From Empedobacter stercoris (lineage in GTDB: Bacteria; Bacteroidota; Bacteroidia; Flavobacteriales; Weeksellaceae): 53,397 nucleotides of DNA. The stretch lies in NCBI RefSeq assembly GCF_020281205.1, contig NZ_JACXZC010000024.1, positions 1-53,397 of the forward strand, in the 5' to 3' direction. Positions within the stretch are counted from its first letter, which is position 1, and each line of letters opens with the position of its first letter. A program made the position numbers and the translations under genes. This document shows positions 1 to 8,480 of this stretch, piece by piece. The notes under the pieces were generated by a model. That model searched no databases and was not told the origin of the DNA. It worked only from the letters and a program-made list of their open reading frames with translations.

Positions 1-34
1 AATGAGCCCGATACAATATCGAACTCATTTTTAT
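1..34 (+). terminator. rho-independent terminator of an upstream rightward gene
   Basis: The arms AATGAG and CTCATT, with an inner GAT/ATC pair, form a hairpin followed by a T-rich run. This suits transcription entering from the left of the window. The gene it serves is outside the window. Confidence 0.6.
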
Positions 35-117
35 AATTATTAATTTTTAATCTGTCCAAACTTTTGGGTGCAGTCTAGCTTTTGCTCGGCTTTTTTTATT
101 TCATAATTTAAACTATT

Positions 118-1845
118 TTAATGACTACCTTCTGATTCTAATTCATCAATATTGATTCCTTGTTTTGTTAAAAATCCTTTTACCATAATTGCGAACAAAA
201 TAAGGTAGGCAAAACAAAATAATGGGATAATATACGAATTATGAATTCCAATAATATCAGATAATTTTCCTTGAATTGGCGGGATAATTCCACCTCCTAA
301 AATCATCATTACTAAAAAAGCAGATCCTTGCGCAGTATATTTTCCTAATCCTACAATTGATAAACTGAAAATTGCTGGCCACATAATAGAACATGCTAAT
401 CCTCCTGCTAAGAAAGCATAGATAGCTGTCATACCTGTAGAAAATAATCCAATAATCATTGCTACTGCTCCAAATATTGCGAAAATTAATAATGTACGAG
501 CTGGTTTATCTTTTGATAAAAAGAATGCGACAATTTGTAAAGCAATACATATAATATAATAATACAAATGCGACATATCGAAACCAGCCATTGTATTAAC
601 ACCAATAATAATTGAATAAGCGATTAATGGAACAATAATTAATAACAATTGTTTTTTTGATTTAGTCAAATTGAAGGCACTAATTGCACCTGCCCAACGA
701 CCAATCATCATACTTCCCCAATACATCGTCACGTAAGGTGTAATTTGTGAAGAACTTAGGCTACCAAACTCTTTCAATGTTAATAATTCACCTAAATTAG
801 AGCCAATTGCGACCTCTACTCCAACATAAAGAAAAAGGGCTAACATTCCTAAAATTAATTGAGGATATTTCATCGCTCCCCAGCCTTCTGCCTTTTTTGA
901 AGCGCTGAAATAAGCATACAATAATCCTACAACTACGACTGCTAAAGCACCAAATAACCATGACATACGATACATTTCTAATGGTTCTTTGATTGTTGCA
1001 ATTTCTGCTTTATATTGATTGACTAATTCTACATTTTGATTAGCTTCAATTAATCTGCTTAATTCTTCAATTTTTAAAGCCTCATCACTTTTATAACTCA
1101 AAAATACTGGTACAAACATTACAAACAATAAAATTGTCATTACAATTAATGTTGTTAATGCTTTGTTAGATTTTTCCATTGGTTCGTTATTGATACCATC
1201 TGGAACTTTTTTTGAGAAAAAGAAAATTCCTGCTGCAATAACAAACAATAATCCAACACCAATGTATAGATATTCTACTTTTGTAAGTGGTAAACTTTTT
1301 ATCGCGTCATCCGAAACATGTTCAAAAGTACCAAACAATGCAAAACCAATTACTAACGGACCAATTGTTGTTCCAAAGGAATTGATTCCTCCACCTAAAT
1401 TTACACGTGAAGTTCCTGTTTTAGGATCTCCCAAAAGAACAGCAAAAGGGTTGGCCGCTGTTTGTTGCAAAGAAAAGCCTAACGCTACAATAAATAACCC
1501 CACTAACATTGCTGTATATACATTAATTTGAACCGCAATAATCATTGCGCCAGCTCCTATTGCAGAAAACAAAAGTCCGTAAACAATACTTCTTTTATAT
1601 CCCCATTGCCCAACAAGATCTTTACCTTTTACAACGCCAAAAATATACAAAAGCAAAGCACCTACATAATACGCAGTATAAAATGCAAAGTCGATTAATT
1701 GTGATTGAAATTGATCTAAATTGAAATAATTTTTACAAAAAGGAATAAAAATATTGTTACCTGCGGCAATAAAACCCCAGAAAAAAAAGACGATTATCAG
1801 TGTATAGAGCGCTGGATAATTCGTTTTGATTTGGTTATTTTCCAT
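118..1845 (-). CDS. sugar MFS transporter (FucP/GluP-like)
   Basis: This is an inner-membrane symporter-type permease of the major facilitator superfamily, 575 residues long. The start ([20 protein letters not shown]) runs straight into the first membrane helix, and the segment [17 protein letters not shown] is typical of the fucose/glucose-galactose H+ symporter branch. About twelve to fourteen hydrophobic helices are visible. A polar insert of roughly 50 residues near 245-295 separates the two halves, which makes it longer than FucP (about 440) and is common in Bacteroidota homologues. The substrate cannot be read from sequence; a hexose is likely from the family. The gene stands alone and is transcribed leftward. 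About 170 bp of AT-rich DNA separates it from lipB upstream, where a hairpin terminator ends the lipB transcript. Confidence 0.85.
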   Translation of the reverse strand: MENNQIKTNYPALYTLIIVFFFWGFIAAGNNIFIPFCKNYFNLDQFQSQLIDFAFYTAYYVGALLLYIFGVVKGKDLVGQWGYKRSIVYGLLFSAIGAGAMIIAVQINVYTAMLVGLFIVALGFSLQQTAANPFAVLLGDPKTGTSRVNLGGGINSFGTTIGPLVIGFALFGTFEHVSDDAIKSLPLTKVEYLYIGVGLLFVIAAGIFFFSKKVPDGINNEPMEKSNKALTTLIVMTILLFVMFVPVFLSYKSDEALKIEELSRLIEANQNVELVNQYKAEIATIKEPLEMYRMSWLFGALAVVVVGLLYAYFSASKKAEGWGAMKYPQLILGMLALFLYVGVEVAIGSNLGELLTLKEFGSLSSSQITPYVTMYWGSMMIGRWAGAISAFNLTKSKKQLLLIIVPLIAYSIIIGVNTMAGFDMSHLYYYIICIALQIVAFFLSKDKPARTLLIFAIFGAVAMIIGLFSTGMTAIYAFLAGGLACSIMWPAIFSLSIVGLGKYTAQGSAFLVMMILGGGIIPPIQGKLSDIIGIHNSYIIPLFCFAYLILFAIMVKGFLTKQGINIDELESEGSH

Positions 1846-1962
1846 TATTACGTTTCTTTATAAGTGCTAAATTTATAATTATTCTTTAACAAAAAATTAA
1901 AAAATAGTCGAAAATGAAAAACATTTAATTGAAGTGTTTATAACAAATTAAAAACCAATAAA

Positions 1963-1990
1963 AAAGACCGTTTTACAAAAAACGGTCTTT
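1963..1990 (-). terminator. terminator of the lipB unit
   Basis: The arms AAAGACCGTTTT (1963-1974) and AAAACGGTCTTT (1979-1990) are perfectly complementary around a 4-nt loop. On the minus strand a T-run follows, 27 bp beyond the lipB stop codon. Confidence 0.8.
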
Positions 1991-2016
1991 ACTATAATTT
2001 TTATTCTTAGAAATGT

Positions 2017-2730
2017 TTATTTATAGGCTACATCAAAAACTTCAGCAAAATGTTTTTTCGTAAACGCTTTTACTTCGTTCATATCTACCTGATGACCGAG
2101 CTCTCTTTCTAATGACGCAACGGCTTTATCTTGGATTCCACATGGAACAATATATTCAAAATAACGCATATCTGTATTCACATTAAGAGCAAAACCATGC
2201 ATCGTAACCCAACGAGAAGCTTTAACTCCCATTGCACAAATTTTGCGCGCATAAGGTCGACCAACGTCTAACCAAACACCTGTTTCTCCTTGAGAACGAA
2301 CACCTTTTAAACCATATTCTGCAATTGTTTTGATGATTACTTCTTCCAAATTGCGCATATACAAATGAATGTCGGGTTTAAAATTTTCTAAATCCATAAT
2401 CGGATACCCAACCAATTGTTGCGGTCCATGATACGTAATATCGCCACCACGATTCGTTTTAACAAATGTTGCTTGAATTTCATTTAACTTATCGCTCGAC
2501 GCCAACATATTTTCTAAATGACCACTTTTCCCAAGTGTATAAACATGCGGATGTTCTACGAAAAGCAAATGATTTTTGGTATTCTTAAAATCAGTTCCTC
2601 CCTCCTTTTCTTGTGCTCTGTTGTACTGTTTTGCGGCTATATTTTCGGCTAAAAGACTTTCTTGATAATCCCATATTTCTTGGTAATTTCTGTTCATTCC
2701 CAAATCTTGGAACTCGACAATTTGTTTCAT
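2017..2730 (-). CDS. lipB: lipoyl(octanoyl) transferase LipB
   Basis: LipB moves octanoate from acyl carrier protein onto the lipoyl domains of 2-oxoacid dehydrogenases and the glycine cleavage H protein in the cytoplasm; LipA then adds sulfur. The family signatures are present: FVEHPHVYTLGKS, then NRGGDITYHGPQQLVGYPI, then GVKASRWVTMHGFALN, then the conserved PCGI segment that holds the catalytic Cys. The frame is open to an ATG at 2754, but the natural N-terminus MKQIVEFQDLG starts at 2730, so I chose 2730. It lies 42 bp after the lipoprotein gene on the same strand and is probably co-transcribed with it. It ends just before a strong terminator. Confidence 0.93.
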   Translation of the reverse strand: MKQIVEFQDLGMNRNYQEIWDYQESLLAENIAAKQYNRAQEKEGGTDFKNTKNHLLFVEHPHVYTLGKSGHLENMLASSDKLNEIQATFVKTNRGGDITYHGPQQLVGYPIMDLENFKPDIHLYMRNLEEVIIKTIAEYGLKGVRSQGETGVWLDVGRPYARKICAMGVKASRWVTMHGFALNVNTDMRYFEYIVPCGIQDKAVASLERELGHQVDMNEVKAFTKKHFAEVFDVAYK

Positions 2731-2772
2731 TTTACAATGTGTTTCGAAAATCAAATTTACGAAACTATGCGT

Positions 2773-3537
2773 TTAATAGGTAATTTTGGCTGATTTATTC
2801 TTACCCGAAATAATATCATTGAATGTAAAATTTAGTCGAATCGTTTTTTGGTCCAAGGAGAAATTGGCATCTTCAACTGTACTACTTACTATTTTAGTTG
2901 GCGCATGAATAATTAATTGATAATTAAACATATTATTATACACCATATTATCTCCCGTTCCAGCATCAAAATTCGGCATTAAGCCACTGACTAAAGTCTT
3001 AAAATCTTCTTTATTAAATACAATTTCGGTACTGGTTGAATTTATATTCTTCTGATTGTTTAAATAATTTGTATTGAATGGATTATCAATCGCTATAAAC
3101 AAATTGAATAAAAACGTATTCAACTCTTCACTTTCTTTACTGATGACAGTTGATACTGAATTTAACTCGGTTGAATACGTTAATTCATTAAAATCAATAT
3201 ATACTTTATGCTGTTTAAATTTTTCATATAGTAATTTATTTTCCTCAAAATAAGCGATTGCATTACTCCTTTTATCATTCAAAAAATCTTCATCTTCAAT
3301 CATTATTTTATGCAATGATTCAATTGTTAATCCTTTTTTTAAGTTCTCTACCACCTCTTTTTTTTCATTCAAAAGTGAATTGTAACCACCTTCATCTTGA
3401 ATATATGATTTTAAATCATTGCCATTTAACGAATAATTATAATCAATTTTTCCATCTTCATAAATAACATATTCTTCTTTTATAGTGCACGATTGCAATC
3501 CTAAAGCTATTAAACCAACTAACAGTACTCTTTTCAT
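2773..3537 (-). CDS. small lipoprotein of unknown function
   Basis: The 254-residue product starts with a lipoprotein signal peptide: MKR, a hydrophobic stretch, then a lipobox ending LQSC with the lipidated Cys at 17. It should therefore be anchored in the inner or outer membrane. The mature part (TIKEEYVIYEDGKIDYNYSL onward) is mixed alpha/beta with alternating strands near the C-terminus. I recognise no catalytic motif and no named family. It is the first gene of a leftward pair with lipB. A TAnnTTTG box 19 bp upstream of its start (3556-3563, minus strand) is a likely promoter and sits divergently from that of the S46 peptidase. Confidence 0.75.
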   Translation of the reverse strand: MKRVLLVGLIALGLQSCTIKEEYVIYEDGKIDYNYSLNGNDLKSYIQDEGGYNSLLNEKKEVVENLKKGLTIESLHKIMIEDEDFLNDKRSNAIAYFEENKLLYEKFKQHKVYIDFNELTYSTELNSVSTVISKESEELNTFLFNLFIAIDNPFNTNYLNNQKNINSTSTEIVFNKEDFKTLVSGLMPNFDAGTGDNMVYNNMFNYQLIIHAPTKIVSSTVEDANFSLDQKTIRLNFTFNDIISGKNKSAKITY

Positions 3538-3555
3538 TTATCTACATTTAATGCT

Positions 3556-3563
3556 CAAAAATA
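3556..3563 (-). promoter_or_regulatory. minus-7 box of the lipoprotein-lipB unit
   Basis: On the minus strand the octamer reads TATTTTTG, an exact TAnnTTTG match to the Bacteroidota primary-sigma minus-7 consensus. It lies 19 bp before the start codon at 3537. Confidence 0.5.
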
Positions 3564-3616
3564 TTAAAAATTAATCCTTAAAAACTCACTATTTACAATG
3601 GTTTTAAGAAATCAAG

Positions 3617-3645
3617 TTGGTTTTATGTAAATTTCTTTATCTTTG
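3617..3645 (+). promoter_or_regulatory. promoter of the S46 peptidase gene
   Basis: A TTG at 3617-3619 is followed after 18 bp by TATCTTTG (3638-3645), an exact TAnnTTTG. The spacing suits the Bacteroidota minus-33/minus-7 promoter. The start codon lies 40 bp further on. Confidence 0.65.
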
Positions 3646-3685
3646 AAAATCTAAGAAATCGATACAATAAAATAATCAAATAAAA

Positions 3686-5854
3686 ATGAAGAAACTATTC
3701 GTTAAAGGGTCTATTTTAATGGCTTTGTTTGCAAGTTTCAATGCGTTTGCACAACAAGGTGGAGGAATGTGGATTCCGACAGAATTGAATGAAAAGGAAA
3801 TGAAAGACATGGGATTGAAAATCTCATCAAAAGACATTTTCAGTACTGGAGATAAAAGTATCAATAATGCAGTTGCGCATTTTGGTGGTGGTTGTACATC
3901 TGAAGTTATTTCTCCAAATGGTTTATTATTAACTAATCATCACTGTGGTTATGGAGAAATTCAAGCGCATTCATCTTTAGAAAATGATTATTTAACAGAT
4001 GGTTTTTGGGCTAAAGAGTTAAAAGACGAATTACCAAACGAAGGGTTAACAGCGACTTTTATCATTGATATAAAAGATGTAACTACAGCTATTTTAAAAG
4101 GTGTGAATGAGAATATGTCTGAAGAAGAACGTAACAAAATCATCAAAAAAAATAGCGAAGATTTTAATGCAAAAAGCAAAAAAGAATCGTACCAAACAGT
4201 TTTCATTAAACCTTTCTATAAAGGAAATAAATACTACCAATTTACAACAGAAACGTTCAAAGACGTACGTTTAGTTGGTGCACCACCGTCAGCAATTGGT
4301 AAATATGGAAATGATACCGATAACTGGGTTTGGCCACGTCATACTGGAGATTTTGCTATGTTTAGAATCTATGCGGATAAAAACAATAAACCTGCAGAAT
4401 ATTCAGTAGACAATGTACCTTACAAACCAAAACATCACTTACCAATTAATATTTCGGGAATTAACGAAGACGATTTCACGTTTGTTTATGGTTTTCCAGG
4501 TGTAACGGACGAATATTTACCAGCTTCTTCTATCAAACAAATCAAAGATGTCATCAATCCGGCACGTATTAATGTTCGTACAATTGCATTATCGCACATC
4601 GATAAAAAAATGCGAGAAGACAATGCAACTCGTATTGCGTATGCGTCTAAACAAGCACGTATTTCGAATGCACACAAAAAATGGATTGGTGAAGTTTTAG
4701 GGCTTAATCGTTCGAAAGCGGTAGAAAAACGTCAACAATACGAACAAGAATTTATGAATCGTATTGCTAAAAATTCGAAATTAAACGCTCAATATGCGAA
4801 CATTATTTCTGAATTAAATGACGTGAATAAAGCAAATCAAGATTATAATTTAGCGAACACTATGTTCTCTGAGTCGTTTTTCTCAAATTCAGAAACGTTC
4901 AGAATGGCTTTAACGTTGAATAATATTTTGAATGCTGTAGGGCAAAAAAATTATGCTGAAACAAAAGCAAAAGCGTTGAATACGGTAGCGTCTATGCACA
5001 AGGATTATAATCCAGAATTAGACAAAACAATTTCTTCTGATTTGGCTGATAATTATTTCAAAGTAGTTCCACAAAAATTATTACCGAATACAACTGCAGC
5101 AAACATTAAAACTGCTTTAGGAAACTCGGTGATTAACGGAACGAAAAAAATGAATGGACAATCTCTTTTAGGTAATATCAAAGCTTTAGCTGAAAACGAT
5201 GCTGAATTTATTAAAGCGCTAAAAGAAGATGCATTGATTAGTCAAGTTCGTATTGTTTTAGAATCGAATCAAACAAATGTAACGCCTACCTATTTAGCGA
5301 ATCAAGATAAGATCAACAAATTGATGCGTACCTATATGAAAGCGCAAATGGATGTATTTACAGATAAAAAAATCTTCCCAGATGCGAATTCTACTTTACG
5401 TGTAACATATGGTAAAGTTGATGGTTATCAACCTCGTGATGCGGTTTATTACGAACCTGTAACACACATGGATGGCGTAATGGAAAAATATGTTCCTGGA
5501 GATTACGAATATGATTTACCAAAACAAATGGTTAGTTTATATGACAACAAAGACTATGGTAAATATGCTGATAAAGACGGTAAATTAGCTGTAAACTTTA
5601 TCGCAACCAATCATACAACAGGAGGAAACTCTGGTTCTCCAGCATTAAATGCAAAAGGAGAATTAATCGGATTGAACTTTGACCGTGTTTGGGAAGGAAC
5701 TATGTCAGATTTAAATTATGATCCAGAAATTTGTCGTAATATTATGGTTGACGCTCGTTATATTTTATGGGTAGTTGACAAATATGCAAATGCACAACGT
5801 TTGATTGATGAAATGACTATTATTGAAGAAAATAAAGAGACGAAGAAAAAATAA
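3686..5854 (+). CDS. S46 family dipeptidyl-peptidase, DPP11-like (Asp/Glu-specific)
   Basis: This is a periplasmic serine exopeptidase that removes N-terminal dipeptides from imported oligopeptides. The 722-residue product has a signal peptide (residues 1-22, FAFAQQ). The chymotrypsin-like histidine is in TNHHCGYGEIQ (85/86), an acidic residue follows in HTGDFAMFRIY, and the catalytic serine is Ser649 in GGNSGSP. In Porphyromonas gingivalis enzymes the S1 residue lies 18 positions after the catalytic Ser (Ser655/residue 673): Arg in DPP11, Gly in DPP7. Here Ser649+18 is Arg667 (LNFDRVWEGT), so I infer cleavage after Asp or Glu. It is monocistronic, with its own promoter and a strong terminator. 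It fits amino-acid-based growth. Confidence 0.92.
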   Translation: MKKLFVKGSILMALFASFNAFAQQGGGMWIPTELNEKEMKDMGLKISSKDIFSTGDKSINNAVAHFGGGCTSEVISPNGLLLTNHHCGYGEIQAHSSLENDYLTDGFWAKELKDELPNEGLTATFIIDIKDVTTAILKGVNENMSEEERNKIIKKNSEDFNAKSKKESYQTVFIKPFYKGNKYYQFTTETFKDVRLVGAPPSAIGKYGNDTDNWVWPRHTGDFAMFRIYADKNNKPAEYSVDNVPYKPKHHLPINISGINEDDFTFVYGFPGVTDEYLPASSIKQIKDVINPARINVRTIALSHIDKKMREDNATRIAYASKQARISNAHKKWIGEVLGLNRSKAVEKRQQYEQEFMNRIAKNSKLNAQYANIISELNDVNKANQDYNLANTMFSESFFSNSETFRMALTLNNILNAVGQKNYAETKAKALNTVASMHKDYNPELDKTISSDLADNYFKVVPQKLLPNTTAANIKTALGNSVINGTKKMNGQSLLGNIKALAENDAEFIKALKEDALISQVRIVLESNQTNVTPTYLANQDKINKLMRTYMKAQMDVFTDKKIFPDANSTLRVTYGKVDGYQPRDAVYYEPVTHMDGVMEKYVPGDYEYDLPKQMVSLYDNKDYGKYADKDGKLAVNFIATNHTTGGNSGSPALNAKGELIGLNFDRVWEGTMSDLNYDPEICRNIMVDARYILWVVDKYANAQRLIDEMTIIEENKETKKK

Positions 5855-5874
5855 TCATCTTTCATTATATACTG

Positions 5875-5904
5875 AAAACCACGTTTTTACAACGTGGTTT
5901 TTTT
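5875..5904 (+). terminator. terminator of the S46 peptidase gene
   Basis: The arms AAAACCACGTT and AACGTGGTTTT, a 5-nt loop and a T-tract lie 20 bp after the stop codon. Confidence 0.85.
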
Positions 5905-6001
5905 AATGAAATAAACTATACAATCAAATATTATCTAACAAAATAAAACTATATTTATAGAATCAATTTTATAATATTGTCAACATAAAATACTTTACAT
6001 T

Positions 6002-7150
6002 ATGGAAGTCATTAGAAAATGGCCTTTTTATTTAAAACTAACTTGCACATTATTGTCAATCATTTGTTTAACATATATATCAATAATAGGTAAAGCGATT
6101 TTAGTTCCATTAATTTTAGGCTTCTTAATTTCGATATTACTATCGCCTATTTCTACTTTTTTCGAAAGATATTTGTTTCTTCCAAGAGCAATTTCAAGTA
6201 TCATAACAACTCTATTATTTGCAGCATTTATATTAGGAATTTTCTATTTAATCGCCATACAAATGGCTGATATAGCGAATGAATGGCCTGTTTTTCAGAT
6301 GCAGATAATTGAAGCTTTTATCGATTTACAGAAATGGATTCATCACACGTTTGGTATTAATTCGCATGCGCAAATGGAATATTTGACAAAAAATGTAAAA
6401 ACCACTATCGAGACAAGTACAATTGTCATAGAAAAGGTACTTTCAATCGTGTCGTCAATGACTGTAACCGTTTTATTTACTTTTTTATACATCGTTTTCT
6501 TGCTTATTTACCGTGGACATTTGGTTAAATTCCTTTATTACGCTTTCAATTCGAATACGCACGATCAAGTATATAATGTGATTACATCTATTCAAAAAAT
6601 GGTCAAACAATATTTAATTGGCTTATTCTTACAGATGCTAATAGTTTCAATTTTATCATTTATTGCATTTTCGATTCTTGGGCTCAAATATAAATTTGTA
6701 TTGGCTATTTTAACAGGAGTACTTAACGTTGTTCCGTATGTTGGGATTATTATTTCATTAATCGTAACGCTTATCATCACCTTCGCAACAATGTCTACCT
6801 CAAAATTATTTTTTGTATTAATTGCTTTCATTGCAATTCACGCAATTGACGGAAATGTTGTGATGCCAAAAATTGTAGGATCTAAAGTAAAAATAAATTC
6901 ACTAATTGTCATTATTGGTTTGGTTATTGGCGAAATGACTTGGGGAATTATGGGAATGTTGTTATCTATACCAATCCTTGCGTTGATGAAAATTGTTTTT
7001 GATAATGTGACCGAACTAAAACCTTGGGGCTATCTTTTGGGTGATGAAAATTCTACTGAAATTGATGAAGATTTGAATTCATTCTTAGCAAAAAAGAAAG
7101 CTCTTCGTTTGAAGAAAAAGCCTAAGAAACTGGACGAAACAATCGAATAG
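6002..7150 (+). CDS. AI-2E family transporter (PerM/YdiK-like)
   Basis: The 382-residue polytopic inner-membrane protein has the layout of the AI-2E exporter/permease family: paired N-terminal helices (LKLTCTLLSIICLTYISIIG; AILVPLILGFLISILLSPIS), a soluble middle helix region, then the conserved stretch GVLNVVPYVGIIIS and DGNVVMPKIVGSKVKINSL, followed by GEMTWGIMGMLLSIPI. Despite the family name, most members are not proven AI-2 transporters; several act as Na+/H+ antiporters or general permeases. The lysine-rich C-terminal tail (KKKALRLKKKPKK) should be cytoplasmic. It is a single gene whose 3' end converges on the PAP2 gene through a shared terminator. Confidence 0.85.
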   Translation: MEVIRKWPFYLKLTCTLLSIICLTYISIIGKAILVPLILGFLISILLSPISTFFERYLFLPRAISSIITTLLFAAFILGIFYLIAIQMADIANEWPVFQMQIIEAFIDLQKWIHHTFGINSHAQMEYLTKNVKTTIETSTIVIEKVLSIVSSMTVTVLFTFLYIVFLLIYRGHLVKFLYYAFNSNTHDQVYNVITSIQKMVKQYLIGLFLQMLIVSILSFIAFSILGLKYKFVLAILTGVLNVVPYVGIIISLIVTLIITFATMSTSKLFFVLIAFIAIHAIDGNVVMPKIVGSKVKINSLIVIIGLVIGEMTWGIMGMLLSIPILALMKIVFDNVTELKPWGYLLGDENSTEIDEDLNSFLAKKKALRLKKKPKKLDETIE

Positions 7151-7200
7151 TTTTATTTCTATTTTACATAATTGTATTAATAACTTAATTAAGTTTACTA

Positions 7201-7234
7201 AAAAAGTCTATAACAATTTGTTATAGACTTTTTT
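7201..7234. terminator. bidirectional terminator between AI-2E and PAP2 genes
   Basis: A perfect 15-bp stem AAAAAGTCTATAACA / TGTTATAGACTTTTT with a 3-nt loop carries A-runs on one side and T-runs on the other, so it can end both convergent transcripts. Confidence 0.85.
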
Positions 7235-7262
7235 GATATGTATTGATTTAGTCAATTTTATT

Positions 7263-7838
7263 TTAGATATTCTGCAAATATTTTTTTTCCAAGAAATAAT
7301 ATATTTTTAGGAATATGATAGAGAAAAATACACCGATTAAGGTTCCGAAAAATATATCACCTGTAAAATGTACACCAACATATACTCTACTGTAAGCAAC
7401 CATTAATGCCCAAACAATTAAAACATACAATAACCATTTGTAATAGCGTCTTAAAATAATTCCCATAAAAATAGCAATCGCCATGTGATTAGAAGCATGA
7501 GCAGATGTAAAACCAAAACGACCTCTCCCCTCACAATCTATTGGACGGAATAAGCCTTGAATAGATTCTGTATAACATGGTCTATAACGTTGGAAAGAAT
7601 TTTTTAGGATATTGGTAAATTGATCAGCACACGTTATCATTAACGCAACACAAATTCCGGCTAATAATGTCTTTTTCCATCCAAGTTTAATGTACAACAA
7701 AACAAGAAATATGACATAAAGCGGAATCCACGTTTTTTTATTGGTAACCAATAACCAAAACCAATCCCAACTTTCTATACCTAAATTATTGAAATACAAA
7801 AATATTTGTACGTCCCAATCAAAAAAATCTTGTATCAT
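7263..7838 (-). CDS. PAP2 family membrane phosphatase
   Basis: A membrane-bound acid phosphatase of the PAP2 superfamily, probably acting on lipid pyrophosphates or phosphatidic acid-type substrates at the outer face of the inner membrane. The three superfamily motifs are visible: KNSFQRYRP (KX6RP), TSAHASNH (the PSGH-like motif, here with SAH) and SRVYVGVHFTGD (SRX5HX3D). Four to six membrane helices surround them in 191 residues. The start codon overlaps the stop codon of tatA by one base (TAATG), which indicates translational coupling and co-transcription from the tatA side. Confidence 0.87.
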   Translation of the reverse strand: MIQDFFDWDVQIFLYFNNLGIESWDWFWLLVTNKKTWIPLYVIFLVLLYIKLGWKKTLLAGICVALMITCADQFTNILKNSFQRYRPCYTESIQGLFRPIDCEGRGRFGFTSAHASNHMAIAIFMGIILRRYYKWLLYVLIVWALMVAYSRVYVGVHFTGDIFFGTLIGVFFSIIFLKIYYFLEKKYLQNI

Positions 7839-8389
7839 TATCTACTTACTGATCCACCTAATCCTAATGCTTCATCGACAGTTTTTGGTTCCTTGATAAT
7901 CGTAGGTTCTTCAACAACTGGTTCTACAGGTTCTTCTGCAATTGGTTCAGTTGAAGTTGGAGTTTCTATATCTTGAACTGGATCTACAGGCTTCATTGTT
8001 GGTGAATCTGTATCTCTCAAAGCTGTTTCGACAGTATTCTCTTGATGAATGGCATTGTGTAATTCATCAACTGGATTACTTACCTCTTCAAACGATTTTT
8101 GGAAATCTTCCATTGGATTAATTTTTTGAAAAGTTTCTTTCACTTCATTCAATGGATTTAATTCATTAATTGTATTTTGAATGTCCTTTGTTGGATCTAC
8201 TTCCTGAACAGGATTCATAATTTCTTGTTTGATATCTTCTGAAGCTTCTTTCAGTTTTCGTACTGCAGCTCCCAAACCACGTGCAATTTCCGGAATTTTA
8301 TCTGGTCCAAAAATTACCACGGCAACTACCATAATAATCACGACTTCTTGAAAGTCTAAAAACGCTGGGTATATTACTAAACTATTCAC
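7838..8389 (-). CDS. twin-arginine translocase subunit TatA/TatB
   Basis: A single N-terminal membrane helix (VVIIMVVAVVIFG) is followed by the hinge motif FGPDKIPEIARGLG and an amphipathic helix (AAVRKLKEASEDIKQEI), which is the TatA/TatB fold. The FGPDK hinge leans towards TatB, but Bacteroidota annotate such proteins as TatA/E, so the subtype is open. The rest of the 183 residues is a low-complexity Pro/Glu/Thr-rich tail with repeated NP-E units (NPVQE, NPLNE, NPMED, NPVDE), longer than the roughly 60-90 residues of a minimal TatA. It is coupled to the downstream PAP2 gene. tatC is not in the window. Confidence 0.85.
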   Translation of the reverse strand: MNSLVIYPAFLDFQEVVIIMVVAVVIFGPDKIPEIARGLGAAVRKLKEASEDIKQEIMNPVQEVDPTKDIQNTINELNPLNEVKETFQKINPMEDFQKSFEEVSNPVDELHNAIHQENTVETALRDTDSPTMKPVDPVQDIETPTSTEPIAEEPVEPVVEEPTIIKEPKTVDEALGLGGSVSR

Positions 8390-8427
8390 AAAACAAATGT
8401 ATAAAATCTAAATGGAGTAAAAGAAAA

Positions 8428-8455
8428 AAAGCCATCAAATTTCTCTGATGGCTTT
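8428..8455 (-). terminator. terminator of secDF
   Basis: The arms AAAGCCATCA and TGATGGCTTT are perfect. On the minus strand a run of seven T follows. The hairpin lies 25 bp past the secDF stop and separates secDF from tatA. Confidence 0.85.
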
Positions 8456-8480
8456 CTTAAAATTTATTTAAAATTGAATC

